Source: Oidiodendron maius Zn (taxonomy: Eukaryota; Ascomycota; Leotiomycetes; Myxotrichaceae). Taken from it: a stretch of 64,000 nucleotides of DNA. The notes beneath the pieces were generated by a model, which saw nothing but the letters and a program-made list of their open reading frames with translations, ran no database searches and was not told where the DNA came from. Within the stretch, counting starts at the first letter, position 1, and each line of letters begins with the position of its first letter. Location of the stretch: assembly GCA_000827325.1 (NCBI GenBank), contig KN832873.1, positions 2,556,245-2,620,244 of the forward strand, written 5' to 3'. Positions 23,377-35,077 of this stretch are shown one piece after another. Both the position numbers and the translations under genes were made by a program.

Positions 23377-24441
23377 TATCTATGCTCCTCGACCTCGGCG
23401 ATCCTTCTTGAGATCGCCCCGAAGAGCTCTGTATTTTTGACATGCCCTCTCTGCGCCTTCTTTGGACATACCAGAATCCTGGAAGCAGGCTACACCAGGC
23501 CATGACTTGAACCAGTTCCCAAAAGTTAAGTCTACCCTGCGACGTCTGTGGGTAGAGGTGACGAAAGCTTGACACGACAGTGCGCAACAGCGCATTCGCC
23601 TTCTCGGGAATAGCTGGGGATCCGATTCTGGTCTCCGGCCAGGCCAGGACGTCTCGAGCGAAGACGAGCAGGAGAAGGCATGATGGCAGACCAAAAATGC
23701 GCATTCTTGTAGCCGGGCAATGGATGACGAAGAGTGAAAGAAGCAAGATGAACGAGCTGTGTATCGGCTGGTAAAAGTCCCCGCCGTTAAGGCGATATGA
23801 GAGGTGAATGGGCCAATGACGCAACGCAGGGAGCCCTGCTGGGAGCTCTTCTGGGTGGGAACAGCTTGGAAACCCGACGACCTGGGTGTCCCTGGCTCCT
23901 GCTGCTGCGCTGTGGCCGGGCGAAACAGTCTGGCGGTCTGGTGCACGAGTGCTGTGCGAGGGCGTCAGCGCAAACATAATGCGAGAGGATTTAGCATCTC
24001 CCAACCCCTTTCTTTCCCGCCACTCTCTCTCTACTGTCGTGACCATCATGACGATGGCATGTCGTGCGAGGCCAGCAGCAACAGGCCAGCAGGCTCTGCA
24101 GCCCCGTCGGCGGGTGGCAGCTGAGCCCTCGGTGGGTCGTCTGCCCAGTCCTACCCCAAGCTACCCATCCTCGCATCGTCCTCCACGAACGGTGCCAGAG
24201 CAGCCATGTCGATCAGCCAAAGGGGAGATAATTCTGCCATGATTGCCCCCGATCCCGGCCCGATCCACAGCGTCGACGTGGAAGTGGGGATCGCCGAGCG
24301 TAGGTGAAGACCTGTATATATAGCTGAACACCTCCTCTCCCTCTTCCCTATCGGGTATCCCGTAGTGGCCAGATGCGGCCTTCAAATTTCAAATTCCACC
24401 TTCCATCTTGAAACTCAAAGCCATAATCGGAGAAAAGCAAG
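23377..24441. promoter_or_regulatory. Divergent promoter region, hydrolase/phosphatase (-) and dehydratase (+)
   Basis: 1.07 kb between the two start codons. Several overlapping open frames (for example 23345-24049 minus) show no domain and look like composition effects of a GC-richer stretch. A TATA-like word (tgtatatatagc, about 24313-24324) lies roughly 120 bp before the dehydratase start codon. Confidence 0.45.
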
Positions 24442-26782
24442 ATGGAGTCCTCAAGTACCGTTAACGGCACTGACATGCCAAGATATGTCAATTTCCCTTC
24501 GGTCGAGCATGGGACCCTCCGCGATGGGTCCCCAGTGCTGAATAGATGGTCCTCGACCATCACGAAAGGCCATGACTTCCCCGGCGCCCAGGTTCGCAAC
24601 GCCCATTCTGTGCTGCGAGCAGCTGCTAATAGAAACTCGAGGCCATGCTCTATGCTGCTGGCGTCCCCAATCGTGAAATGATGAAGACAGCCCCTCACGT
24701 TGGTATCTCAACTGTCTGGTGAGCAGACAATCCCCAGGTTTTTGCTGTAAGATGGGGGTGTTATCCCTCCCACTCTTCTTCAACCTCGGCCCCGTTTTGC
24801 GCTCGATTTTATTGTTGATTTCATGTTATGAATATCCCCGCCTGAATTGTATTTTCAAAAATTTCCCTCTTTTTTTCCTTTTTTTTTTCTTGTTGAAGAA
24901 AATATAGAAGCCTAACGGTTATAGGTGGGAGGGAAATCCATGCAAGTAAGTCACTACACCTCGAGTTAAGGAATACTATAATGATATTATGATTTAGTAC
25001 ACACCGTAAGTACCGGAATGAATTGGATCTTCTTGGCTGTCATATTTACTTTCAACCTCAGTGCTTAACCTCGGGAGGCTGGTAAAAGAGGCCGTCGAGA
25101 AGCAAGGGATGCTGGGATGGCAGTACAACACTGTCGGCGTCTCAGATGGAATAACAATGGGTGGAGAAGGTTTGCATAACCTTCTTATCACTATTTGGAC
25201 CTGTAGTGGTAACATTTATTAGGTATGCGATTTTCTCTGCAGACTCGTGAGATAATCGCCGATTCAATCGAATCGGTCACATGCGCTCAACACCATGATG
25301 CAAACATTGCAATACCTGGCTGTGATAAGAATATGCCTGGGGTTATAATGGTAAGTGAAATCGCCGGCCGAGTCAACCAATGCCCATGCAAATATATTTT
25401 CTAGGCCGCAGCTCGACACAATCGACCCTTTGTTATGATATATGGGGGAACGATCAAGAAAGGGTTCTCAGAGCTCTTGAATAAACATGTAAATATATCT
25501 GCATGTTTCGAGGCCGCTGGCGCCTTTACTTATGGCAAATTACATGCAGCCTCGGGAGCTGGTGAAGAGGGACGCACTCCGGCAGACGTCATGGAGGATA
25601 TAGAGCGACATGCTTGTCCAGGGGTTGGGGCCTGTGGCGGCATGTACACGGCAAATACCATGTCAACTGCCATTGAAGCCATGGGGTTGTGCTTGCCAGG
25701 CTCTTCCTCGAATCCAGCTGAATCTCCTGCTAAAATGCGCGAATGTGCTAAGGCTGCTGAAGCAATTAAAATTTGTATGGAGAAGAATATTCGACCACGA
25801 GATCTCTTGACAAAGGAGTCGTTTGAGAATGCTCTTGTTCTAACTATGGCTTTGGGTGGCTCAACAAATGGCGTTCTCCACTTTTTGGCAATGGCCGGTA
25901 CTGTTCACATACTCAACAGCATCTAGCCTCTGCTAATGATTTGATATAGGGACTGCTGAAGTACCATTGACTTTGGATGATTTTCAAAGAGTGAGCAATA
26001 AGATCCCATTTTTGGCGGATCTAGCCCCCAGCGGCAGGTATATGATGGAGGATCTCTACAATATCGGTGGGACTCCTGCAGTTTTGAAGTTACTAGTTGC
26101 TGCAGGCCTGATAAATGGGAATATTCCCACTGTTACTGGCAAAACTCTTGCTGAGAATATTGAGATTTACCCGTCGCTCCCACAAGACCAGGTTATTATC
26201 CGGCCGCTGAACAATCCAATCAAATCAACGGGTCATATCCAAATTCTGCGCGGAAATCTCTCTCCAGGGGGCTCTGTTGCCAAAATTACAGGAAAAGAGG
26301 GTCTAGTATTTACTGGCAAAGCAAGGGTCTTTGATAAAGAACACCAGCTTAACGACGCTCTAAACAAAGGAGAAATACCACGTGGCGAAAATCTAGTCTT
26401 GATCGTCAGATACGAAGGGCCAAAGGGTGGACCCGGTATGCCAGAACAGCTCAAAGCTAGTGCAGCTATAATGGGAGCTGGGCTTACAAACGTTGCGTTG
26501 GTTACGGATGGGAGATACTCAGGTGCCTCGCATGGTTTCATTGTGGGCCATGTGGTCCCTGAAGCTGCAGTGGGAGGACCAATTGCAGTCGTAAGAGACG
26601 GGGATAAGGTTACCATTTCAGCAGAGACAAACACATTGAGTATGGATGTCAGTGACGAAGAGATCGCAAACAGACTGAAATCGTGGAAGCCACCAAAGCC
26701 AATTGTCAATAGGGGAACATTGGCTAAGTATGCCCGTTTGGTTGGCGATGCCTCACATGGCGCTTTGACGGACCTATTTTAA
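24442..26782 (+). CDS. Dihydroxy-acid dehydratase (IlvD/Edd family) paralogue
   Basis: Eight exons: 24442-24591, 24642-24718, 24925-24945 (21 nt), 24998-25005 (8 nt), 25062-25169, 25223-25350, 25405-25897 and 25950-26782. They total 1818 nt, 605 residues, all in phase. The tiny exons are needed to restore the family segment WWEGNPCNTHLLNLGR. Three cluster cysteines are present: Cys82 (GNPCN), Cys155 (PGCDKNMPG) and Cys241 ([12 protein letters not shown]), the pattern of [2Fe-2S] dihydroxy-acid dehydratases. The C-terminal signature [14 protein letters not shown] is intact. The family converts 2,3-dihydroxy acids to 2-keto acids in valine/isoleucine synthesis. The N-terminus ([20 protein letters not shown]) lacks an Arg-rich mitochondrial presequence, so this is more likely one of the extra fungal ILV3-like paralogues than the mitochondrial enzyme. 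Sugar-acid dehydration is an alternative. The second half is AT-richer than neighbouring genes. Confidence 0.88.
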
Positions 26783-27083
26783 ATGGAATTGGGATAATTA
26801 TAATTCCGACCTCAAAAGTGCTCTATATAGGCTCAATATATAGACAAAAGTCAATATATGCGTCCTGCAGTATTCTTTCAACTGAAATCTACCTGGTACT
26901 TTAGCTTGAGAAAAGTGAGAAGTATCACGTGCATCAATGACGCGCCGGGACTTTTTGTCCGGGGGAGCTTCACATTCAAAGAGTAGTACGGATGTCAATA
27001 ACTACTCATTCGCATACATAAATTTTAACCCCCGAGTTCATCGAGCTAGGGATTTCTTCTATATATTAAGCAATTGAGCGACA
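26783..27083. promoter_or_regulatory. Intergenic, promoter of NDUFAF3
   Basis: 301 bp, AT-rich, between two plus-strand genes. A TATA-like tatatattaag lies about 20 bp before the NDUFAF3 start codon. Confidence 0.4.
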
Positions 27084-27894
27084 ATGCCATTTATACGGCC
27101 TACTAATCTCACCCGATCACGGCCCAGCATCCGCGACCTCTCAACCTTCCTCCTTTGTCCAGAATCTTATCAGGCAGGTTGCGCATCTCGAGCAATTTGT
27201 CAGAGGACACCATCTCGATCTATTCAGCAATTGCGCAGCAGCTCCTTCAGTAAATTCTCCACCTTATCTGCTTTCCAGGTCTCTCCAAAGCCCAAATCTC
27301 ACGATCGCGGACCACCATCGTCCGAAGACACGCAGACGGATTTTGGATCTCTGAATGTGCTAGGCAATACACCTGCACCAAGCACTAGCATCGATGCATG
27401 TCTGTGGGACGGATTTCATTTGAATAGCGGAGTAAAGATTGTTGGTGGGAGCGGCGTCTTGCTTGTTGCCGGAGAAGCTTTCACTTGGAAACCTTGGGAA
27501 GCGAGCGATGGAGAGAGAAAGTTGAGGATGGTGAATGAGAAGGGCCAATTCGATGTACCAGATGAGGCATGGGGATTGTTGGAGCTCGTGTGGCCTAAGC
27601 CTGGTACGTTCTCCCCTAGGTCAAAGACCTGTCACTACCCTCTGTGCGTTTATAATACAATTCAGTTACTAATTATTTGAGCTAGATTTATTAATTCTAG
27701 GACTGGGCAAGGATATGAGGCCTATAAGTCCGAAGACGAGGCAACGGATTAATGACTTGGGTATTAGGATCGATATTCAGGATACTAGAAATGCTGCAGC
27801 GCAGTTCAACCTTTTGGCCACGGAGCGTGGAGTTGGGTCCGTTGCTGCGGCACTTGTACCTCTCGGCTGGAAAGAGGGATTGGGAATCCAGTGA
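27084..27894 (+). CDS. NDUFAF3: Mitochondrial complex I assembly factor, NDUFAF3 homologue
   Basis: Two exons, 27084-27603 and 27686-27894, intron 27604-27685, 242 residues. The N-terminal 70 residues are Arg/Ser/Thr-rich with few acids (MPFIRPTNLTRSRPSIRD ... FSKFSTL), as expected of a mitochondrial presequence. The MTH938-type (DUF498) domain covers about residues 95-242: SIDACLWDGFHLNSGVKIVGGSG, then VWPKPDLLILGLGKDMRPIS across the splice, LGIRIDIQDTRNAAAQFNLLATERG and AAALVPLG at the end. In animals NDUFAF3 helps assemble the Q module of complex I. The enzymatic role of the domain is unknown. The call rests on the GLGKDMRP and DTRNAAAQFN signatures and on length. Confidence 0.88.
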
Positions 27895-28522
27895 TTGAGT
27901 GTGAATTAGGATATTAGAAGAATAGGAGTTCATACTGTAACTTCCGGGGAGCAAATATGAGAGTCGAGACCGCAGAAGTGGAGTATAACAGCATCTATGA
28001 TGGTCGTCGTACTGTCTGGAAGCTCTCTGAGAAAAGGCCTGTCCGCATTGAAAGACCGAATCGCCTGGGCCAACTGCTATGGTTCATGCCGCGGACGTCG
28101 ACAATGCACTGATGATTATATCATCAACGCGTTGATTGCGTCAAATAAACTTTGATAGGTAATGCAGATTTATGCCGATTCAAGATAGGACGATGCACAA
28201 TCTCGATTCGATTCTTAAAGATGAGACCTAAGCAGACAACCACCTACTGCATAAACTCGTACACCATTTGGACTCGGGCTAAGATACTAGAGACGTAATT
28301 AAAGCAAGAGATTCTTTATCGTTCACGAGCGTATCTTCTCTTTTATCAAAGTCTCGTGCTATAAATTCACGCAGCTTAGCCATCTACAAAGATGGTTCTC
28401 TTCGAGTTAACCGCAATGCAGTCGGCTATAAAGCAATTCCCATCGAGTCCTCCGTATAGCGCAAGTCGCTGCTCATGCCCCCTTTCGACTAAACAGAAAT
28501 CAGACTCTCCGGCCTTTTAAAC
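27895..28522. other. Shared 3' region of convergent genes
   Basis: 628 bp between the NDUFAF3 stop and the stop of the minus-strand deaminase-fold gene. No credible coding frame or RNA gene is seen. Confidence 0.4.
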
Positions 28523-29719
28523 TCATCTCCATTTCTCTCTCTTCCCATCGTATCTTCTCACACCATACGTCGCCACGTTCTCTGCTTTGCTTGCGACATT
28601 GCGACTGCTGGGTGACGGCCCGGGAGATATTAGTCCCGTGATAGTTCTCGTACTTCCCCTGGTTCGCGGAGCCGGCATATTTGCGCATTTATTTTGGACG
28701 TCTGACCTGTGTCGGGGTTCTTTATATTCCTCCTCATCATCGGAGTCCTCATATTTCCTCTTTTGTCTCCTCTCTTTGGGGTTTGAAGTGGAAGAGCCCA
28801 AGTTGGATGTTACTACCACCATGATGTGAGGTGATCTCGCCTGTAGAGGATAATCGTCCTCAATGTCTGTGCTATCAGTGGCCTCGGACTCGTCTGATGC
28901 GAAGCGTGGATACTTCTTGCGACCATGGGAATCTCTATATGACTTTAACATCCCTAGGTTCTCGCATACTTTAAAGGTGAATTTTAAACCTGTGACAAGC
29001 TCGATATCTTCCTTGAACTTTTTGCAAGAAGCGCATGGTTCCTCTGATATTATGATCTCTGCTTCTATTCTCGATGTCAACCTCCGTAGGTGGTGGAGCT
29101 TGCGGAGGTCCAGCTTCTCTTTCAGCCTTTTCTTTTGGAGGTAGCAGGCAAAAGAAAGCATGAGTTTGGGTTCCACATGCGACGCCTGAAATAAACCCTC
29201 TCTCATCTTGTGATAAATATCCCATCCATCTAATTTGAAATGATGACCGACATTTTCAGCAAATTCTAAGACTTTATTCGACCATATATCCGAGTCAAGC
29301 AATCTTGGATGGGCTTCGGCGCAAGCTTTCCACCCGGGAAAAGCTACCATCAACGGAAAGAGATCGCCTTGCCTCCTTAGAAAGCCCATAACCTTTTTGT
29401 TGTTGTAATATTTGTTACAATGAAACTCTTCTATCGGTGCAACGAGTTTGACAGAGCTTGATCCAGCTCGAAGAACAAAGTATTGATCCAATACTTTCGA
29501 TGTATCTAAAGCGGCGCTATTTTTAACTGCCGTTGTTTTGATTCGCAGTAGATTTGCAATAGCATGACAACTTTTTCGCAGACTTTGAACATCTTCATCG
29601 TCGGTGATGTCATTGTCATCCAAGAAGTCAGCGACGTCTTCTTCGTCTCCAATATTTTTCAGAATTGTAGCAGCCTTTTCCAGTGCTGCTATTATTCTCC
29701 TACTCGGAGAACGAGCCAT
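28523..29719 (-). CDS. Intronless deaminase-fold protein of unknown function
   Basis: A single uninterrupted frame of 398 residues, unusual in a window where most genes are spliced. The N-terminus is helical and acidic (DEEDVADFLDDNDITDDEDV). The middle holds the zinc-deaminase signature: His181-Val-Glu183 (ASHVEPKLMLSFACYL) and, 46 residues after the Glu, Pro228-Cys229-Ala-Ser-Cys232 (SEEPCASCKKF). This is the [H]xE ... PCxxC pair that binds Zn and activates water in cytidine/nucleic-acid deaminases. It resembles the OTT_1508-like group known to be expanded in fungi. Residues after about 270 are disordered, with acidic (ATDSTDIEDD) and basic (KERRQKRKYED) patches that could be a nuclear signal. 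Substrate, and whether it is catalytic, are unknown; the deaminase assignment is by motif only. No signal peptide. Confidence 0.72.
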   Translation of the reverse strand: MARSPSRRIIAALEKAATILKNIGDEEDVADFLDDNDITDDEDVQSLRKSCHAIANLLRIKTTAVKNSAALDTSKVLDQYFVLRAGSSSVKLVAPIEEFHCNKYYNNKKVMGFLRRQGDLFPLMVAFPGWKACAEAHPRLLDSDIWSNKVLEFAENVGHHFKLDGWDIYHKMREGLFQASHVEPKLMLSFACYLQKKRLKEKLDLRKLHHLRRLTSRIEAEIIISEEPCASCKKFKEDIELVTGLKFTFKVCENLGMLKSYRDSHGRKKYPRFASDESEATDSTDIEDDYPLQARSPHIMVVVTSNLGSSTSNPKERRQKRKYEDSDDEEEYKEPRHRSDVQNKCANMPAPRTRGSTRTITGLISPGPSPSSRNVASKAENVATYGVRRYDGKREKWR

Positions 29720-30497
29720 TTTGTATCTATATGTAGCGAATTAGAAGGTTTATATAATTTAAGTCAATTCAGAACAAGGGTACTCGATCGTGTAATTAGT
29801 GAAGGAAGTTCTCGAGACTATTCTTTCTGCAAGGAAGGGAAGGTAAAAGTCTGAAGATTAAAGGTGATTAAGACAGGTGTACTTACTGTCTTGGTAGTGG
29901 GTTAGTAAAACGAACTGGTTCAAAAGGAAATGAAGTCTAGTTGATGGTAGCCGTCGGAAGTGAAGGACAGAAGTTGAAGTCAGATTGATATGAAGGCGGG
30001 CTGACAGTCCTGAGACCGTTGGAATGAAATCGAGCGAATTTGAACTAGGCGAGACAACAGTAGCTTTATGATTAGATCTGGGCATACCTCTCGCTCTGAT
30101 CGTTAAGAGCAAGGCGTCTTGGTGTTTGTTGTTGGATTGCCTAACAAGAATATTAAGGTTGTATATCCAGCTTTAGGAGAGACGAAATTTAGCATCGAAG
30201 CAAATATGAATAACTCCTACCACAGTGAATATTCGACTCGCGTGCATCATATATTTTGGTAGAGTCAACGATAATAATAACCTCATGACTTAGCTTGAAA
30301 ATCACGCATCTCACGCCTACCACGACCATGTATGTATTACCAGAGAAATACGGCAGCATAGACACGATGAGTGACTTAGCAAACTAAACAAACAGATTCT
30401 TTAATCTAACGCCGTTTTATTTATTCCCTGAGATTCAACATGAGCCAACCTGGTTTGACCACCGTACCCATCCGCAGAATCGTGTGGTATCGAACGT
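29720..30497. promoter_or_regulatory. Intergenic: deaminase-fold gene promoter and Sm D2 3' end
   Basis: 778 bp between two minus-strand genes. AT-rich with no supported gene. It should hold the leader of the gene starting at 29719 and the terminator of SMD2. Confidence 0.4.
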
Positions 30498-31072
30498 TCA
30501 GCTAAGAAGCACCAAAATCACCGAATCTCCTCTTAAGAACCTGTATACTGATATTAGCAGTCATCTTGGGAAATAGCTGCAGGCATATTTGCGGGCACAA
30601 AATGGAAAGATCAAAATCAAGGCTACGAAGACTCCAAGGCCAAGGCAGTCACTCACATTTTGCTGATAAAACGATCCTTATTAACTGGTCTTCCCTTCTT
30701 TCCAGCGCTTGTCCTTGGTGTCTCCGTCCACATTTCCTTTACATTCTCCAGCACCATGTTGCAATGCCTGTCAAAGGCTTTCACACGAGCAAGCAGCTTT
30801 CTATTGTTTCTGCATGAAATGAGGATTTGGGTATGGGATCGGACGGCCGTTTGAAGGATGGATAGAGGGCCGGAGGTGAACTCGTGTTCTTCTAATTTGG
30901 CGATCTCGAACTCGCTGCGAGAAGGTCAGTCTAAATTTTGCATGGCGCGAAAAAAAGAGGTTGGACATACGTGAGTTCACTGCGTGGCTTTGCCAGTAGT
31001 TCACTAGGATCAGATTAGCATCAGTGCTAGACAGGTTGGAATTTTAGCATACGAGATATTTGCGTCCGCCAT
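30498..31072 (-). CDS. SMD2: Small nuclear ribonucleoprotein Sm D2
   Basis: Four exons on the minus strand, 31072-31053 (20 nt), 31003-30971 (33 nt), 30914-30657 and 30540-30498, give 117 residues. The rebuilt protein runs [20 protein letters not shown] ... [18 protein letters not shown] ... [20 protein letters not shown] ... [20 protein letters not shown] and ends LLS. Both Sm motifs are intact and length equals that of known Sm D2. It is a core subunit of the heptameric Sm ring on U1, U2, U4 and U5 snRNAs, hence needed for splicing. Because the first two exons are so short, no long open frame shows the gene; only the splice-joined reading does. It shares a 220-bp promoter region with the HIBCH gene on the other strand. 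Confidence 0.95.
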
Positions 31073-31292
31073 TATGTGGGTTTGTTTCGAATGTGGTGCA
31101 AGTTTGGGGGTTCGTCAAGCTGTCGTTGAATATATCTCGATGTAGCCTAAGACGGATTAGCGTGTTCCCATTAGCCCGAAATCCATACCCGAGGTGAGTG
31201 GAAACTCTCGGCTCACGAGGAGGGTTCAGCGCTGATTATTATTCCGCATTCTTTAATACCCATCTACTCTCTTCTACTTTTTTAATTTCTCG
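31073..31292. promoter_or_regulatory. Bidirectional promoter, SMD2 (-) / HIBCH (+)
   Basis: 220 bp separate the two start codons, so both promoters must lie here. A central GC-richer part (about 31165-31235) is flanked by AT-rich leaders. Confidence 0.5.
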
Positions 31293-32869
31293 ATGTTTGC
31301 AAGATCTTTTTGTGGTAGAGCAGGAACAGCAGCAAGCTGGAGCTCAATTCGTGTAACAATGCCTCTTAGAGCAAAAATTTCGAGATCTGCTTTTGCAGGC
31401 CAGGCACAGGTATGGAGACGATGAATGTTTTTGGGACCTATATTAATGGAGTGTAGATGTCCACCGCCTCTGATATTTCGCAATCTTCGCAAAGGCCAGA
31501 AGTAGAAGCAATTAGGGAGCTAGAGGGAGATGAGAAGGAAGACGTCCTGTTCAACACTCTATTTGGAGTTCGCACTATCGAACTCAATCGACCAAAGAAA
31601 CTCCACTCCCTCAATGGCTCTATGATTCGAAAGATCGTACCGAGGCTTCAAGAGTGGGCGAAGTCGGATATGGCTAATGTAATTGTTATCAAAGGTTCTG
31701 GACCAAAGGCGTTCTGCGCTGGTGGGGATGTTACAACACTGGCTCTGGATAATACAAAAGGAGAGGAAGGCCAGCAAAGGTCAACAAATTACTTTGCGCT
31801 TGAATATAAACTTGACCATCTAATTGCCACGTACTCGAAACCGTACGTTGCATTTATGGATGGCATCACAATGGGGGGTGGGGTTGGATTGAGTGTACAT
31901 GCTCCATTTCGAATTGCTACGGAGAGAACACTTTTCGCAATGCCGGAGACGACGATCGGGCTCTTCCCAGACGTCGGTGCCTCTTTTTTCCTACCTCGAA
32001 TGCCCGGAGGCGTTGGAACCTATCTTGCTTTGACGAGTGAGAAATTGAAAGGGCCGAATGTATTTTATACAGGAGTTGCAACACATTACATTCACTCGAC
32101 GTCGCTACCAGCTCTAGAACGACGCTTGGCCGAACTCAGATTCAAGGACTATGACAGTTTGGACACCCGATTAAATGTCATTGATTCTACTATCGAAGAG
32201 TTCTGTACTGGATTACCGCATGATGAACCAATTCTTCTGAGTGGTGAGCTGCGGACAGCTATTGATCGCTGTTTCACCAAGAATAATATCCCTGCAATCA
32301 TTGCGGCGCTGAAAGCTGAGGAAGGAGCCACAAAAGAATGGGCGGAAAAGACCCTTGCTACTTTGTACCAAAGGTCGCCTACCAGCGTCTATGTGACACT
32401 TCGCCAAATGCGCCTTGGCCGAAAGTGGACAATCGCAGAGACTTTCCAAAGGGAGCACCAGCTCGCAAGTAAGTTCATGCGTTACCCAGACTTCACCGAG
32501 GGTGTACATGCGCTGCTCATTCGGAAAGATGGGAAACCCCAGTGGCAGCCAGCTTCACTTGATGATATAAAGCCAGAGGACAACATCGCAGACCCATTTT
32601 TTGAGATTGAGGGACAAAGGCGCTTGCGGTTATTAAACAACGTAGACTACTCTAGATATCCTCATGAGCGGTTTGGAATTCCCAAGGAGAGTGAAGTGCA
32701 AGAGCTTGTAAGCAAGGGAGAAATCAGCCAAAAGGGAGTCGTTGACTATTTTGTCAACCAGAGGAAGGGAAAGCAGGGTGTGAAGGAGGTAGTTCACGAA
32801 ATCGTCAAGAGGAAGACGAAGAAGGAAAATGGTAAACTTGTTTGGATCCCAGAACCTGCTCAGGAGTGA
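31293..32869 (+). CDS. EHD3: 3-hydroxyisobutyryl-CoA hydrolase, mitochondrial
   Basis: Two exons, 31293-31409 and 31457-32869, with a 47-nt intron; 509 residues. The first exon adds a 39-residue presequence (MFARSFCGRAGTAASW...) with five Arg and no acidic residue, which is why I start at 31293 and not at the ATG at 31457. The crotonase fold is complete: KAFCAGGDVTTLA (oxyanion hole), DGITMGGGVGLSVHAPFRIA, and MPETTIGLFPDVGASFFLPR with the catalytic Glu. The C-terminal part fits HIBCH, not enoyl-CoA hydratase. The enzyme removes CoA from 3-hydroxyisobutyryl-CoA in valine breakdown in the mitochondrial matrix. The fungal homologue Ehd3 is also reported as a mitoribosome small-subunit component, so a second role is possible. 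Confidence 0.93.
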
Positions 32870-35077
32870 TAGGGAGAGCAGTTTGGTTGTGGTGTATTAT
32901 CTCAAACATGGATGTATACGAGCGTATAGCTAAGTATGTGATGCTAGATTCCGATTACCAACAAAGTCGATAGAATCTATAGTTAGTGGCTCAGAAATCA
33001 GGCACACAAGCCTAAGGAGGGGAATGAAAAGCTAGGCTTTGTACTGTACTGCGTATAAAGTGTGAAATACTATGAACTTTCAATCTAGATTTTTTTGCAC
33101 TTTAAAATCAATGCTCCTTCCACTGACCAGCAGCTCATGTGAGGTGGAAGACATCCTACTCCCTCTCTTTCCTTCATCTGCCAAATTATTAACAATTTTG
33201 TGGACATGTTATATGAAGGCGACAATAGACGCCAAAAACCGGCTTACTCTGAACACTCTTCGCGTCATCGTTGAGTAAGTCACCAATTTTATCTACTTAA
33301 TGGAGAGCGTTTGAATTGCACCTTATATATTCTTGACTTATCCAAGCCATGCTGGGTCTCTTGTAGCCCGCGATGCTTATCTCTCCATGGTACCCGTCTG
33401 GAGCCGATCAACAAAATGTATATATATCACCAAATATGTTATCCCCCTGTTACACCGCATCTTCTTTCAACTCATTTTGCTTAATATGTATACTATAAAG
33501 GTCACGAAAGTAAGACCCTAGTGGGCTAACTAAAATTATCGTCTACTACACTCCAAAGCTAAATTTCATATCAATGTCATGCTGACATTATGTAGTAAAT
33601 TATATTTAAGTTCACCTCAAATAGTAAATGCTATAAGATAGAATGGTACGAAATATTTTGATGTGGATCAGAAAATATTGGCAGAGAGCAAATTGTGCGA
33701 AATCTTGTAGAACTAAATAAGTACCTTAGAACGGACGTGCAGCAAGTCGTGGTTATGGGTAACAAAATCCTGTGCTGTCAAACAACTGTAAACGCCATGC
33801 GTGTCAAACCACATATCACACGTGGATGCTGGGCAAAGCCAGAAGGTAAAAGAAAGGGAAGAGTAAAAAATGCGAGTGGAGTGGGATTCTCACCTAGCGG
33901 TCTTTCCGCATACTCCATCGCCATTGCGACAATCTGGCTTGCTGTACCTGATATTTGCTTAAGACCGAGGTGGGGTTGGAAAATGCCGCACTAACACTGG
34001 GCACGGTAAGTGGCTCGCTTAACTAGCAATTCTCGGATGCAATCGCGAGAACATCTGCTTGAACATTGTAGAGAAGAGCTGCCGTCTGTCCACGTAGTCT
34101 TGACGATGGAAGGAAATATTGTTTCTTTCGTTTCGTAACCAGTTGCTAAATACTAATTAATATATATATCTGCTTTTTCGGTTGTAAGTCTTACAGGACG
34201 CAGCAGAGGTGCAGGAGGCAGGCAGGCAAAGGTATGGATTGAGGGTTAGGAGATATAGACGGTATTTAGACACGCACAAAATGGGCTCAAAAGAAAGGGA
34301 GAGGGGGGGAAGAAATAATTTATCATGTGATGCGAGTTGATGGGGAGAGAGGCTCTGCTTATCAGCCTATTAGCCCGGGAGTTTTGGATTGGATGAGTCA
34401 TGTGAGGCTAAGCGCGATATCGACGACATCCGGAAAACATATAAAAGCGAAGCGGCAGCCCCAACGTATTTTTTAATCCTGTTGCAGTATCAATCTTCAT
34501 GCTGAAGCTTGCGTCCATTTCAACCTGAAAACCCGAGAGGGGCTAATATTACTAAGCGAGCCAATATAAAAAGTTGCTGCCTCACCAGGTCCAGTATATT
34601 TTGAGGCAACAGCGGCCACCGGATTCAAGCAGCGCTAATCCATAATTGTACTAGCTTACTAGTGGTGGCTTCCGTGCTGCAATTGGGCCGAGCTTCACGA
34701 CCTGGTCGACTTACAATGCAACTCCTGTACCGGAATCGAGTAGTACACGACCTATTTACACCCGCGACTCGACCCAACTTACAGACTACATTTGTTTATT
34801 GTGTCTGCCATTGGAGTCAGGAATAACATTATCCTTGGTCTTCAAGATTTAGATTTAATTTAGACCCGAACACGGCATTTCCAAGAACGTTTTATGCCGG
34901 AGTTTTCTACGCGACGCGACACGCGAGACATTCCGGCCACCCTGATTACTGGTGGACCAGGCTTCTAGGTGTCATTTCAACTCGATGACTTTCTACTTTC
35001 TCTAACAGCTACCTACTGTACTTCTTGATTAATTAGAGTCTTCGGCAATCTGGCATCGCGGCCGGGATAGACATGCA
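32870..35077. other. 2.2-kb intergenic region, AT-rich, no supported gene
   Basis: The stretch contains only short frames (for example 33695-33994) without motifs. Composition is AT-rich at 33.0-33.7 kb. A good TATA-like word (acatataaaagc) at about 34437-34448 could start a long leader for the Ams2-like gene, 630 bp before its ATG. Confidence 0.4.

Noticed and set aside
23345-24049. 234-residue open frame on the minus strand upstream of the hydrolase/phosphatase
   Set aside because: Overlaps the first exon and intron of that gene in another frame, with no recognisable motif. More likely 5' leader or promoter sequence.
33695-33994. 99-residue open frame in the gap before the Ams2-like gene
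   Set aside because: No motif, no good start context, and AT-rich flanks without splice partners.
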